Shown here in pieces: positions 40,081 through 52,184 of a DNA stretch of 64,000 bases. The DNA is taken from assembly GCF_003254395.2 (NCBI RefSeq), contig NC_037644.1:613001-677000 (forward strand), written 5' to 3'. The stretch is from Apis mellifera. Taxonomy: Eukaryota > Arthropoda > Insecta > Hymenoptera > Apidae. Position 1 is the first letter of the stretch. Every line of letters begins with the position of its first letter. The notes under the pieces were generated by a model that had not been told where the DNA came from, ran no database searches, and saw only the letters and a list, made by a program, of their open reading frames with translations. Made by a program: the position numbers and the translations under genes.

Positions 40081-41709
40081 TGATGTCGTTATTGAAATAT
40101 TAATCCAGGGAATTCGACGCAAGAGGGAGTTATTCTCAAGAGGATATTGAAAAATGAGATTTCGATTAATTTTGGCATTTCTTAGAGTCTAATAAAGTCT
40201 AAAGTTGATTAATTGCATAAATATCTCTTGTATTATATATTCGATCGTTTTCTCTGTTTTTTTTAATTTCCAATAATTTTCATAATGATTTGACGAAATC
40301 TACCACACAATTCATAAAATCTAAAAGAATCGTAATTCTTTGATTTCGAAAAATCGAATTTTTATATTTGTGATTATGTTGATAAGAGAATTGATGAGAT
40401 GAATTTTTGGTGAAACATACATCTACAGCTTTTTCGTTTGTAACGTTCGAATTTTTTCTTCGAATAATAATAATAAATTCTAGTTGCGGGTAAAATAAAC
40501 CACTCCACATTTCTACTAATGTTCTTCTATTTTATTTTCGACGAAACATATATATTACTTGTTTACGCGGTTACTCTGCGCTACAATCCTAACAAGTTTA
40601 TTTCATCGCTTTCGTTTGTACATATATTTTATCTCATAAATTCAGCTGAACATTCTTTGTGGCTACCTCGAATGCTTTGCGTAGGTGGAGCTAATCCTGT
40701 TAACCGAAAAAATGCATTTCGTTCGGATACCTTTCTATAACATATTCTTTGGATGATATTGACTTTTAAAGCATTTTTGATTATTAACGATTGTGTTTAT
40801 TCTTTCCTAATTTAATCGTGAAGAATTTTCTTAAATATACATTATGGATTTTAAAGAAAAGGATAATTTTCATTCTTATGTATATCTTTTTAGTTTTATA
40901 ATAATTTTAATTATAGCTTTTATTTAATTAATACGTAGATAACTTGTATTCAACTTAAATAATATCCAATTTCCAATTATGAATTATAAAAAATTGAAAT
41001 GGAACGAGAACTAGATAATCTCTTTACAAATTGTAAAGCAATTTATTTAACAAACAGTTAAGAGTAATTAGAATATAATCATAATTATTTATAATATCTT
41101 TTCAATTATGAAACAACTAGGATCTGAGAAATTTTATTTTCGTTTCATCTTGAATTATAGAAATAATAAATTCTTTGGTTGAATAGAGAATCGATGAGGA
41201 AAAGGAGATCGATAAATTAACATTCATCAGGAACATTCGAAAATTCCTGCTCGCCGAATTTATGGTTAATGCACACGGTTTAAGCACTTTATCGGTACTC
41301 CCTGGTATCTCGCCGTTCGATAATCGCTCCAGCCGGCATGTTATCGTTATATCTTTACCTCAATTTTTAAGCAAATTGAACAATTTGACATCATACAGCT
41401 ATTCTATAAAAATTATCGCAAAATTTACTTCTTTTTATCCCTCTTCGATTCGATGACATCGAATAAAATTTAAAGACAATAGAATAAATAAAAACAGATA
41501 AATTAATAGATAAAAATAAAAGATATTAATTGCATCCTATTTCGTTCGTTTATGATATTTCATCTGAAAATTTGCATCTCTTAATAAACAAAAATATTTT
41601 GAAATATATTTTGAAATACTCGAAATTTCAATAAAAGATCTCGTGAAATCTTGTTCTTTGGAAAGATTTATTAAAGAAAAGTTATCTTGGAAGTCCTTTT
41701 TTTCGTCAG

Positions 41710-41966
41710 GTGTCGCTCGATATGCAGCGTATAGTGCAGCGTAGAGATGGTCCGACGTCCGGCATAAAATTGCCTTCTTGCATGGAGAATCTTGAAGTGG
41801 CACTGATACGAAAATTGGTCGCGTCGACACGGCTTTATTTGATGGATCGAAGCGACGCCAAGATGAAATGGGACAGTTTACAAGCAGGAAAGGTCTACAA
41901 TCTGCTCGCCAATCTCTCGTCCATAGATATTTTATTCCATCCGCGATTTGTAAAATTTGAATCGAG
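41710..41966 (+). CDS. Candidate internal coding exon of unknown protein
   Basis: I do not recognise the family. The reading frame is open for 86 codons through a local GC rise, and third positions favour G/C as in real exons nearby. It follows a good acceptor (CCTTTTTTTCGTCAG ending at 41709) and ends at a usable donor (GAG|GTATGA at 41967), leaving phase 2. The peptide is mixed and globular, with a Leu-rich middle (ENLEVALIRKLVASTRLYLM) and a charged D-R-S-D-A-K segment; there is no signal peptide or membrane helix. If the donor is not used, the frame runs to TAA at 42013-42015 and an AATAAA lies at 42248-42253, so it could instead be a terminal exon. If spliced onward, its gene must span the transporter, which would then be nested in an intron. 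Opposite-strand frames are less convincing. Confidence 0.42.
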
Positions 41967-42015
41967 GTATGAAATGCAAATTCGCAACCTTTCTTCGAGA
42001 GAAATTAGTAATTAA

Positions 42016-45000
42016 AGTCACGAGGAGAGATTTGAAACTTTAGAGCTCGAGTAAATTGAATCGAATCGAGGAAAAGAACTTAAAACTTTAAAATCCAAAA
42101 AAAAAGTTTCGAGATATTACGAGCCATATATTCTTGCAGTTAACGAAGATGGTTTTTCTTTTCATATTTTTTTTTTTTTTTACTTAGGATCACTATATAT
42201 ATCAGAGATTTATACTGCACTTCGTGTAACATCTAATTATCCCGTGGAATAAAAGTGAAATTTCTCACTAGTGGTTTACTTTCGACATTGAACTTGGCAT
42301 TTAGATATTTATCGATATTGTTAGTTGGACGAGAAGGTAAAACAAAAAAACAAATTGAATCTGCACGGTGTATGAGGGACAATGGAGTGTGAAGAAAGGA
42401 CAGTCTATACGACGCATAGAGGATGACACTGATGGGTTAATATAGTAGTAAAAGAAAAGATGATATTGGCCCCTTGCTGCCAACTTAGCCTCCATCTTCG
42501 TATTTATAACGAAGCTGTCCAGTAAAAAAATGCTGTAACATGCTTCATCTATTAATTATTTAAACAGAAAAAAAGACTTGTTTACAATAAACGAAGCATA
42601 GTTGTCGCTAATAATAAACGTAAACATCTTGACTTGGACAAGGAAAATTTTTAAGAACAAGTTCCCAAAATAACTCGCTTTTACATTTACATTTTAAATT
42701 AAATTGCCTATATTTTAAACGAGAATTTATAAAAGTTTACAAAAAGTACGTGTAAAAGATTATCATCCTTTCCTCCACGTAATATTAAAAAAAGAAAATT
42801 TAAAAATATAAATCTTACATCGAATTTTAGATGTTCCCTTTTTTGACCAATTTCCATATCAAATTAATCGGAGAGGAGGCATCTTCACCAGCCATGTTCC
42901 AATGAAAATTGATAGGTTGGCGGTAATCACGGACAGACTGAGGACATAATTGGACATCCTGATGGTGATCCTTTTGCAATCAATGAATCAATTGAGGGCG
43001 CGCCTATAACTTGACGGTTTCTGGTTAAGAGCGCGGCATTGATAAACGGAGTATAATCAAGGGTTTGCGTTTACCATTGTGCGGCCCGCTTAATTGCTTG
43101 TAAACTTGTAGGCCGTGCTCGGAAATGCTACACGGAATAATCCGTAACACAATTGCCAAGCTTCTGTTTCCTGTCGAGTGAACTGGTTCCAGGAGAACGA
43201 AGAAATTGAAGGAGAACTCGACAACGCTTTAATCTCTACCCAAACTGATTTCAACCCCGAAGTGAATCCCGAGTTATTAATTATTTAGAAACTTTGACGA
43301 CAGAAATACTTTCACTGAGACTCGAAATTTTCGTAAGGAATTTGAAAGAAAATTTTTTCTTTTCACAAGGATAAAATTTCGTAGGAGAAAATTGAAAAAA
43401 TCAATTAGCCACGCAAAAATTTCTTATTTACGTGAAATCTTTTCGTGTTGTATAGGATGGAATCTCGTTTGGTAGAGCAATTTCATACGGCAAACTGTTT
43501 ATAACAATCTATTAGTCCATTGATTCTCCCAATTGATTATGATTTCTCATTCGAATAATAGGAGAATTTGCGTTCAAGTAATAAATAGTTTCAATCAACG
43601 GGAATTCAATCGAGCGGGCATTAACTGAAATTTCATTCCGTCGAAATTCGATCAAATGAAATTCAATCGTATCTATTCCAACACTTTATGACGATTATGC
43701 GGAAAATATGACAAATCGAATAAACGGAATACAAATCCGTCCGTAAAATAGAAATTTACAAATTGAAAGATAACGAGGGGGATATGTCTCGTGCGATAAA
43801 ACGATTAAAAAAAAAAATAAATAAATAAATAATAAGTGGAAATATTTCACGGAACGACAAATTTTCATTTTTGCCCAAGTTTCGGTCGTTCGTTCGAATA
43901 ATATTCCAACGTTTATTAAAAATTGAAAAATCCGATTGATAGAGATGGAATTTCCATTTGGATTGTGAAAGCGCGAAGCTTGGCGTAACGTGTAGTATTT
44001 GTTAATTGTTCGGAACAGGATTTAACGTTGACATAAATTTTAATGAAGTTCTCGCGCTTATAACGCGAGTGGTATCAGGATCAATTTCGAAATAAATTTT
44101 AATGAATTTTACGAGTGCACGTGTGGATACGGTTAATTTTAGCGTACACGTTTATAATACGAGCTGCTCAGTGATAAATCCGTCGTTCCATTGATCATTA
44201 CAATTATTATTGAAATCGTTTTATTTCCAAATGGAACGTATATCGCGAATCCATTGAAAAGTACTCCCTGAAACGAGTCTCGAAAAATAAATTTTAACGA
44301 TCAACGGAAATAAATAGAATGTGGAACTATTTTATCATGCACGATGAATAATTAATTAAATATAATTTATCGTGTAATAAAACTATTTAGAAATAATTGT
44401 GGAGGGAATTAATGCGCGAATGAGAACGAAAGATTTAACGTTTTAAAAGTAAAACGTAATTGACAATATAATTGACAAACTAGTAGTTTAATAATATCTG
44501 AGAGATATTCTTTTTATCTTACTCCTTTCTTACAAGGCGTATCATTAACGTGTTGATAAATTTTTCGAAATTATGATTACGTATATATATACATTCTATT
44601 GCAAATATTCGTGAAATAGAAGATGAATAAATTGAAATGTTTTAATAAATATTTAATACAAGACAATTTAAACGATCAATGGTCATCGTCAAAATCATCC
44701 AACTTCCTTGAAACTGCATAATTATCTGCGACACATGGAAATATTTTTATCGATATCTGGAAAACCGAAGGTAAACAGCGATTACACGGATATAGGAAGA
44801 AGTAGTTTAAAATATTGTTCGTGACAAATTTCAAGCTCGAAATGAGAAGAAAATCGAAATCACTAAAACCTCTCCTTCTGGTTTATTTTTAATAAGCAAA
44901 AAAAAAAAAAAAAAGAAAAAGAAAAAAGAAGAAAAATTATCTCGAGAAAAGAAAGATCGAAAAATTATTGAAAGCGAAAGAGAGGAGAACAATATCGTCG

Positions 45001-45083
45001 ATAACTCGAGAACGTAGTCATTATTTTGAAAAAAGATTTTAGCCGTGAGTGTACGGAAGCGGATAAAATCTTCGATCAAACGA
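42016..45083. other. Noncoding stretch upstream of the transporter
   Basis: One GC island (42890-43230) and an A run near 44900. No exon continuing the unknown exon at 41710 was found. Confidence 0.5.
42890..43230. other. GC-elevated noncoding island
   Basis: Includes GGGCGCGCCTATAAC and TGCGGCCCGCTTAATTGC. No coding frame. It lies between the unknown exon and the transporter gene. Confidence 0.25.
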
Positions 45084-45281
45084 TATAAAGCGATTATGTT
45101 TTGTTACGCAAAACGAACGGCGAACCACGATTGACTTTACGATTGACTCCAAAGTCGATATTGCCACGTTAAAATCGGAACTCGATTCGACTACGATCCC
45201 ATTTCGTGGAGTCGACTTGTTTTCCAATCGTCGACGTTGCGAAATTGTTCGAAAGGGAAATTACATCCTTGGTTTAACACG
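45084..45281 (+). promoter_or_regulatory. Possible proximal promoter and 5' leader of the transporter gene
   Basis: A TATAAA lies at 45084-45089, about 190 bp before the start codon, in a stretch less AT-rich than its surroundings. Transcription starting about 25-30 bp downstream would give a leader of roughly 165 nt. A single TATA match in AT-rich DNA is weak evidence, and an untranslated exon further upstream is equally possible. Confidence 0.22.
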
Positions 45282-45354
45282 ATGACCACCGCATCGATTA
45301 ACGACAACGTGGCCGAGATCCGAAAATTAAACCAATACGTCGGAGCCTTCGTAG
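45282..45354 (+). CDS. Tret1-like transporter, coding exon 1
   Basis: Codes residues 1-24 and the first base of codon 25, which is completed to Ala across the intron. It holds the short hydrophilic N-terminus and the beginning of helix 1 (YVGAFV). The donor is GTGAGC at 45355. No other ATG lies in this frame between the upstream stop at 45144 and 45282. Intron 1 is 1104 nt. Confidence 0.85.
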
Positions 45355-48300
45355 GTGAGCTAACCTTTCTTCCATATTTCATGCATTGAAAATCTCCCGA
45401 TACGATAACTCTTTCTAAATTAAAAAGAATCTGTCCATCTTCTACCGTTTAAACAAAACAGGTAAGAAAATTGATAAAAATTATTAGAATCTATTTATAA
45501 TATCATAATTTTATACAATCCATTAATGATTTTTTTTTATACATATTTTCTTTTTTTTTTTTCTAATCTGGATTACTAAATATTTGCAGTTGCTTGTCTC
45601 CTTTTCATATAAATTTCGAATGATTGGGAGTATTTTTCAATTTCTTTCGAATGTTTTTTTTTTTCCGGATTTATTTTCATTTTGACGTATAATTGCGCAA
45701 TATTTCATTTGATATGATTTCTCATACAAATTATAGAAATAAGAAATACGAATAAATGATCAAATTATGTTGCAGAATTAAGGTTCACCTTCGTTTCTTG
45801 GTAGGTTTCTTTTCACAGTATGCTATTTAAATCTATAGTATATGCGCTTTGCGTTTACATTCTGATTTATCTTATTATTCTATTGCTCGTTATCGTATCT
45901 CTTATAATCATATACTTTTATTTGGAATATAATATGAGAAGACAATTGTGAATCACAAATCGCGATAGATAAGAATATTATCGGAGGAGAACGAATTGGA
46001 GATTAACAATTTTCATTTCTTAACTAATTTATCGAATTCTCTCTATCAAATTTTTTTTTTCCTCCTTCACCTTCGTTCATCTAACATTTCTCGAGCAAAG
46101 GAAATCGTGTCCAGAAAGAGAAACATGTTGAAGAAACACGGGCAGACAGTGCTCTTTGTCGGCATCCAATTTCCCCTTTTCTCTTCTCATCGAAAGGAAA
46201 AGAAAAAAAAAGGAAAATAACGAAAAGAAATAAAAAAAAGGAAATGGCGAAAAAGGAAACGGATTTTCGTCTTGACGCAAACGCGGCGCAATTTATTGCA
46301 AAATTTTCACACACAGTTTAAATTAAGCGACGATTAAGCGACGAGAGACAGAGAAGAGGAAGAGAGGCGGAGAAAGGTTTAGAGAAGGAGAGAGAGAAGA
46401 GGAAAGAGAGAAGGGGGAAAAGAAAGATTGACAAACGTGTTTGTTGATGAAATTTTAGCATCCCTCGGCGGTTTTGCGCTCGGCATCTCGCTAGGTTGGA
46501 ATTCCAAGGCCAGCATAGTGCTGAGGAATTACGTCGATGCCTCCGCGACTGAAATCGGCCTGATCGGGGGCATTTTAAACGGTGGCATTTGCATAGGGGC
46601 GATCCTGATACCGTTCATTGTAGGACGAATATCCAGAACGAACATCTTGTTCTGGACGATGCCTGTTCTCATCCTCACGTGGACCTTGATGATCAGCAAT
46701 CGTCGTCAGAAGGTGAGAATTATTATATTCAAATTGTCCAATTTCGAGGAGGGCTTTTGAATTCTTTTTCTTTTTTTTTCAAAAAATATCATAGGAGAAC
46801 AATTATTTTGAATTATATAATTAATTAGGATAATTCGTTATTGAAGAATTAAAGAATAATTATACAAGAATTTTAAATATCTAATGATAAATGTACAGTG
46901 GTATATGGAAGGAAATGAGATTTTCTTATTTTATTAAAAGCACGCTGAAATAATGGATTGTTATATGCTTATTATATGCAAAATAGGAATGAATATTGCA
47001 TTGTAAAATCTATAGAATAGGAAGATTTTGAGTCGGAGTGTTCATCATCCAAAGGATTAATCAGAATTCACTTCCATATGTTGCTGTACTTTACCATTTT
47101 TCTCGTTATAGCGTTTATAAAAATGTCGAAATTTTAAAAGAGAAGATCGTTTCGACATTCGAAAAAAGCTGAAAATATGGAAAATATGGGTGATAATTTT
47201 TTAAAAGAGAGATTTTTATACGAAGCAACGTAAAAACATTTTTCAACGATAATATTTCTGCTATAATAAACGTTCATTAATGTATTTTATCTTCGCATAA
47301 CCGATAATTTATAAATACAACAAAATGGAAACGAAGCACAGGATAATAACACAAAACCGTGATAATTTCATTTTCAAATAATTTTTAAAATTGTCCTTCT
47401 CATCAAAAAAGCTCTCTTTTCGAAAATATCTTCAAAATGTTTGATATAATATTCTTTCAAGAGAAATTCGTCTCTTCTCTTTTACACCACCAATAACGAA
47501 CCATTCCATAGTGAATCGTGGCCACGAATACGGTTCATAACCGTTATCGTGTCGATCCTATAACCATAATCGTATCGGCTCTATAACTGTTATTATATCG
47601 GTCTTAGAGGATAGCTTTTCAGAGAATCCAATATATTCATGATATTTAATCCATTCACGATTCCCTCTTGAAAATTGGAAAAAACAATTTTTCATAGGAT
47701 TCGAATAATGCTTATACGATTACTTGAGAATTGTTTGAACTTCATCTCAACTTTTGAATTTCGAAAACGAGATGAGTATCGACGATACAAATGAGAACAG
47801 AGTTGTAATTTCGTTTATTTTATTATTTTTTCTTTCTAGGTATTGTTATTCCTGATTGGAAGATTGATCTGCGGCATCTGTGGCGGTGTATCTTGCGTTT
47901 TGACGCCAATTTACGTGGCTGAGATAGCGAGCAAAGAAATCCGTGGACGTTTGCTCGCCTTTTTCCAACTCCTAGTCAACTGTGGCGTGATGTACGCTTT
48001 CTATGTGGCTCATGCAATCGACGAACAAAGATCTGTATGGAGGTATATATCTTATTTGTAAATTGTTGTAAATTGTTTATGTAAATTATTGTTTCGTGCG
48101 TTTATATACATAGCTAAGAAAAAGTGATAATGGAATGAGAAACACGTGTACGAAATATCTCTCGAGATAGATATCACGTTTGAAACAAAAGTTTTGCAAG
48201 GGAATAGATGCTGTGTTCAGAACAGATTAACAAAAATAGAGGGATAAACTTATGAAACTTATTATTTATTCGTACTTGTTTATTCATACTTCGTGAGATA

Positions 48301-51300
48301 CTTTTTAAAGGATCGATTTTAAAGCTCAAATAAATATAAAAATTGGTATACAAAAATGAGTATACAAACCTTTTGCATATTATGAATTTTTATATCATTG
48401 AAATTTCCATAATCAATTTATCTATGATAAACAAACTTTAACTTTTATAATTAATTCTTCATCGAGAATCTATTGGAATCTATTTGCCCAAACAATATTT
48501 ATCTTTCAATAATCTTTCAATAATCGATATAAATTAAACTTATGTTATTCTAAATCTTCTTAGAGATTATCAAGAACATTATGAATAGTATAATAACATT
48601 TTTTTTCTTTCTAAATTTATAAACTCTAGTTTACTATACCAATCGTTCAACTTGTTATCCTTTAATTTTATATAAATTTAACGTTTCAGTCAAATAATAC
48701 ATCCGAATATGTTTCAATAGTTTGTTATTAGCAAAGTTTTGCAACGAAATGTAGAAATAATTATTGAAATTATTTTGTTACACGCATTATTCGTGCCATT
48801 CGTCTTTCTTAACCAATACCGATCGATACGAATACAGGAGCAACGTTTATTAATAAATATTAGCATTTAATTAATTTAACAAACAACGAATTCAACAACG
48901 AATATCGTTGGCCAATTGATCCATCGAATCTGAAATTATATACTCGTTTATACACAGATTGTTTATCCCTCGAGCAGGTGGCTTGTTAAATCGCAAATGT
49001 ATATTATACGATACGAGTTTCCCTGAAAAAAAAACCGCAAATCAATTCTTTCTGTTAAAGGTACAGCGCAATTTGTGGCCTCGCGTGTCTCTCGATCGCC
49101 CCGACAAAATTATTGCCCGAGAGCCCGCTCTACTATTTGTCGAGGAACGACGAGATCGGCGCAGAAAAATCCTTGAGATGGTATCGCGGCGACACTTACG
49201 ATGTCCAGCACGAAATCAACGAAACGAAACGTCTCGTTCTCGCTCATTCGAAAAAGGTACGAAAAATCGATTTCCTTCTTCTTGTAACGCGCGACAGTCG
49301 GTGTTGAGAAAAGAAACCTTTGTTAACCTTTTCGCTGCAAATAACGTGAACGTTTTCCACGATGGACGTTCATTACACGTGCTTATTTTATTCGCTATAT
49401 ATTTCTGAATCTTAATAATAAAAATATGATCACATAAAATTTTTCACCTATCGATTATTAAGACAGAAATTTTTGTCTTATTGAAAATTAATAAGGCATG
49501 TATCTGTAAAATAATATTGTTTCGTGTAAAATTTAGATTTGGATGAGAATTATAATAATTAAATTCTTTTGATATCAGTTCAGCCTACGATTGTTGAAAA
49601 ATCGTCGAGTACTGCGGTCAATGGTGACGTGTTTCGGAATAATCTTGGGCCAACATTTGTGCGGCGTCAACATGATGATTTTCTACGCCCTGATGCTCTT
49701 CGAAACCACTGGTTCCGGTGAACTGACCGGAAGCGAACAGACGCTGGTTGTCGGCGCCGTTCAAATATTAGTATGTCTCTTGGCCGCGTTCCTGGTCGAC
49801 GTGCTTGGACGTCGAATCCTCCTCACCGTCTCTTCCCTTTTCATGGGATTGTTCCTCATATTGCTAGGTAAACCATTTTCGCCAAATAAATGTTTCGACG
49901 GCAAATTTCTCCGACCAAACATTCCTCGCCTTCTTATATTAATTAATCGATTCGATGTATCTTTCCAGCCAGATAATTTTCGAATTTGAAACGTGGAAAA
50001 ATTATCGAACGGAATATTTCGTTTCAGTCGTGTTTCTCAATGACAATTGGGAAATACAACTTATCCGTTTTTAAAACGTGATTTTACATATCGTTATTAA
50101 TTTGTTTCTAATTATTATACTTTTGAAATTAATTAAAATTAGTAAGAATTATGTATAATTTACACGGATCGACGCGGATTAAATTTTTTATATGCATCTA
50201 CGTATTATAAATGTAAATATCGTGTGTAATATTTTGTCGTATTTGTTAACTGATAGAGAAAAATGATTTGTTCGATGAGCATATCTGCGATGCTGGCTTT
50301 AATCCAGCTTAAAATACGACCTCTTTTGCAATACTTCCGGAACACGCGCATATAGTATTAAGAAATCAAAATAGATCGTGTATCAATTGGTTCGATCATT
50401 CGTTGGCAATTTAAAAACATATCTCATGCCCGACATTGGATAACAATCGCTTTCTTGCTATTTTAATATCCATTTTATAATATTTATTACTTTTATCGCG
50501 TACTTTTGTGCACGTAAATAATTATATTTCTGAACGAATTCATAAATAATATTTATTATTGAAAAATTTTTATACAAAATTGAGAAAAAATTAAATTTAA
50601 ATAGAGAACTCTTCTTATTTCTCAAACGTTATAAATATATTATAGATATTTGGATATTTTTCTTCATTTTCTTTCATTTCACATTATCATTTTAATGATA
50701 AAAGCATAAATATCCACGATTCCCTTTGGAGAATTTTATTAAACATTTTGAAAAACGATAAAATCGTTATCCACCCAATTGGATCGATCGTTCCAAATTA
50801 GATATTTCTAAAACGAATATTATTTCAAATTTCAGCCGACCGACGTGATCGGTATAATCAAACAAACAATGACTCGAGATAGATCAATTTGTTGGAAAAA
50901 GAAACGCAATCCATCAAACAACGATCCAATAACGTTCTTCTGAAAGGGAAATAATAAGTACAAGCTAGTAGAATTTTCCTTCATCTGTTCCGTTTCATCT
51001 TGGTTCCAGGTTGGTTCTTCAGTTTACGCGACAGCGACCCCGAATACGACGACCTCTACTTCTGGATGTCGCCCACTTGGATCACTCTGATCTTCGCCGC
51101 GTTCAACCTAGGTCTTGGGCCAATTTCCTGGTCTTTGTTGGGGGACACGCTCCCGGAAGAGCTGAAGACGTCGGTCGTCTCGATGGCGGTCGCATTCGGA
51201 TGGCTGATCTCGATGATGGGCACCCTGACGTTCGACGAGATGATCATTTCCCTGGGCAGCACTAAAGTTATGTGGCTGTCCGCGGCCATATGCTGGCTTA

Positions 51301-51407
51301 TCGCCTTGTTCTGCGCAATCGTGGTCAAAGACAACACCGGGAAAAGTTTGATCGAGATACAAGAAGAATTTCGCATCGAGTCTAACGCGGGGTTAGAGGA
51401 GACCTGA
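45282..51407 (+). CDS. Facilitated trehalose/sugar transporter (Tret1-like, MFS), six coding exons, complete
   Basis: Joined exons 45282-45354, 46459-46712, 47840-48042, 49061-49256, 49579-49867 and 51010-51407 give 1413 nt, or 470 residues plus TGA. All introns are GT-AG and every junction keeps phase. Twelve hydrophobic segments are visible, with the large loop between helices 6 and 7 at about residues 196-253. Sugar-transporter signatures seen: GR at 116-117, P132-Y134-E137 with R144-G145, PESP 196-199, Q267...G271-N273, D316 with GRR 319-321, GPISW 375-379 and W403. By family knowledge this is a plasma-membrane facilitative transporter of trehalose or a similar sugar. Length is normal for the short-tailed form, with an N-terminal tail of only about 18 residues. 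Unusual positions: the helix 2/3 loop motif is degraded (G80, S83, T85), GPIPW is GPISW, and the C-terminal PET is KDN. The start is the first ATG after an in-frame TGA at 45144. The substrate is inferred. Confidence 0.93.
46345..46426 (+). other. Purine-only-like GA-rich tract before the exon 2 acceptor
   Basis: About 80 bases almost entirely A and G, ending about 30 bases before the exon 2 acceptor. The pyrimidine tract is therefore confined to the short TTTGTTGATGAAATTTTAG stretch. GA tracts can act as splicing enhancers or bind GAGA-type factors; here the role is inference only. Confidence 0.45.
46459..46712 (+). CDS. Tret1-like transporter, coding exon 2
   Basis: Codes residues 25-109: the rest of helix 1, helix 2 and helix 3. 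The acceptor is TTTTAG ending at 46458 and the donor is GTGAGA at 46713 (phase 0). The segment after helix 2 aligns with the D-R-x-G-R-R loop of the family, but the acidic residue is G80, the glycine is S83 and the last arginine is T85; R81 and R84 remain. The acceptor follows a long purine-rich tract instead of a normal pyrimidine tract. The frame stays open upstream to 46428 but has no ATG there, so splicing from exon 1 is the best model. Confidence 0.9.
47536..47604. repeat. Degenerate 23-bp minisatellite, three units, in intron 2
   Basis: Units at 47536-47558, 47559-47581 and 47582-47604 share the pattern (C/T)ATAAC-N4-ATCG-N-(A/G)TCGG. Differences between units indicate age. Confidence 0.7.
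47840..48042 (+). CDS. Tret1-like transporter, coding exon 3
   Basis: Codes residues 110-176 and two bases of codon 177 (Arg). The acceptor is TTTCTAG ending at 47839; the donor, GTATAT at 48043, is weak. It contains helix 4 with GRLICGICGG (116-125), the P132-Y134-E137 and R144-G145 signature, and helix 5. This is the best-conserved part of the family in this protein. Confidence 0.92.
49061..49256 (+). CDS. Tret1-like transporter, coding exon 4
   Basis: Completes Arg177 and codes residues 178-242: helix 6 and the start of the central cytoplasmic loop, with PESP at 196-199 (followed by L, where the family usually has R). The acceptor is GTTAAAG ending at 49060; an AAG acceptor is unusual, but it is the only one that restores the W-R-Y reading expected here. 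The donor is GTACGA at 49257 (phase 0). Intron 4 is only 322 nt. Confidence 0.88.
49579..49867 (+). CDS. Tret1-like transporter, coding exon 5
   Basis: Codes residues 243-338 and the first base of Gly339: helices 7-9. It carries Q267...G271-N273 of helix 7 (family Q-x-x-S-G-x-N, here C270 for S) and the conserved D316 with GRR at 319-321 between helices 8 and 9. The acceptor GATATCAG ends at 49578. A second CAG five bases downstream would break the frame. The donor is GTAAAC at 49868. Confidence 0.92.
51010..51407 (+). CDS. Tret1-like transporter, terminal coding exon 6
   Basis: Codes residues 339-470 and the TGA stop: helices 10-12 and the cytoplasmic tail. The acceptor is GGTTCCAG ending at 51009. 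GPISW at 375-379 replaces the usual GPIPW, GD 383-384 replaces GE, and the region aligned with PETKG reads K445-D446-N447-T448-G449. GC content is clearly higher than in the flanking DNA. The tail ends in an acidic Glu-Glu-Thr. Confidence 0.93.
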
Positions 51408-51582
51408 TCCTTGGTGGATTCTCGAACACCGATGTAGAGATACGGATTTGTTTTTCAGTCTGAATTTTGTATTTTGAACCTCGGTTATAGGGCGACGAGC
51501 TGATTTCTTGTGTATTTTATCGGAACAAGTGGCGCGCTGAGAACTGTGTTTAATATTTTTCGTAGTTACAGCGTAACGAAGA

Positions 51583-51633
<51 letters not shown>

Positions 51634-52184
51634 ACTAGTTTGTTAGATTTATTCGATAGAAAAGCATAGTGTGCATATTGGACCGAACGCATTTCAAATA
51701 TCGATCGTTTCGAATTCTGGGAAAATTAACGTGACTTCATCTTACATTTTAATTTACTTTTCAATTTGATTTAAAAATTTATTAAATTCCTTTATTTTTA
51801 TTTCGATGATTCAGTTTCACTTGAAAAGCTGAATAACTCGATTTCCCTGTCCTTTATGAAAATTTCGACGATAAATTTGGCAAAATGTTTGAGCATGAAA
51901 TAGAAGGAAAAAAAAAAAAAGGAAAGGAATGTACAATGCATAAATAATTGTTCTCATTTTTATTTTCTCTAGTTTGCACACCTCGATTCATAAATCCTTC
52001 AAATTGACGCGAGATTACATATCATTGTTTTAAACGCCATTGAATTGTAAATCTTTCGAAACAAACATTTGCTTATTTACTCGAAATTGTAACTACCGTA
52101 TTATCGGATTTCTTTCTCGCGCGTATACGATACATCGATACGATACATTAACTTTTTCCCTCTTTTATCGAAAAGGAAAATAAA
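51408..52184 (+). other. Probable 3' untranslated region of the transporter gene
   Basis: Follows the TGA. It contains a 46-base T run and reaches the first clear AATAAA (52179-52184) in this direction. The true end is unknown; a nearer variant signal could be used. Confidence 0.3.
51585..51630. repeat. 46-base poly(T) run
   Basis: An uninterrupted T run 178 bp after the transporter stop codon. It is the longest homopolymer in the window and is either an expanded A/T microsatellite or of uncertain assembled length. On the minus strand it is poly(A), but no retrocopy body with flanking duplications is recognisable beside it. Confidence 0.95.

Larger units (their letters stand above)
32196..41709. 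other. Noncoding stretch
   Basis: Carries the E-box islands, an E-box at 39017-39022, the CTCF-like site and simple repeats. 34.2-35.2 kb is extremely AT-rich. No gene supported. Confidence 0.5.

Noticed and set aside
46428..46458. Transporter starting at a TTG in intron 1
   Set aside because: There is no ATG in this frame; splicing from the exon at 45282-45354 gives a proper start and completes helix 1.
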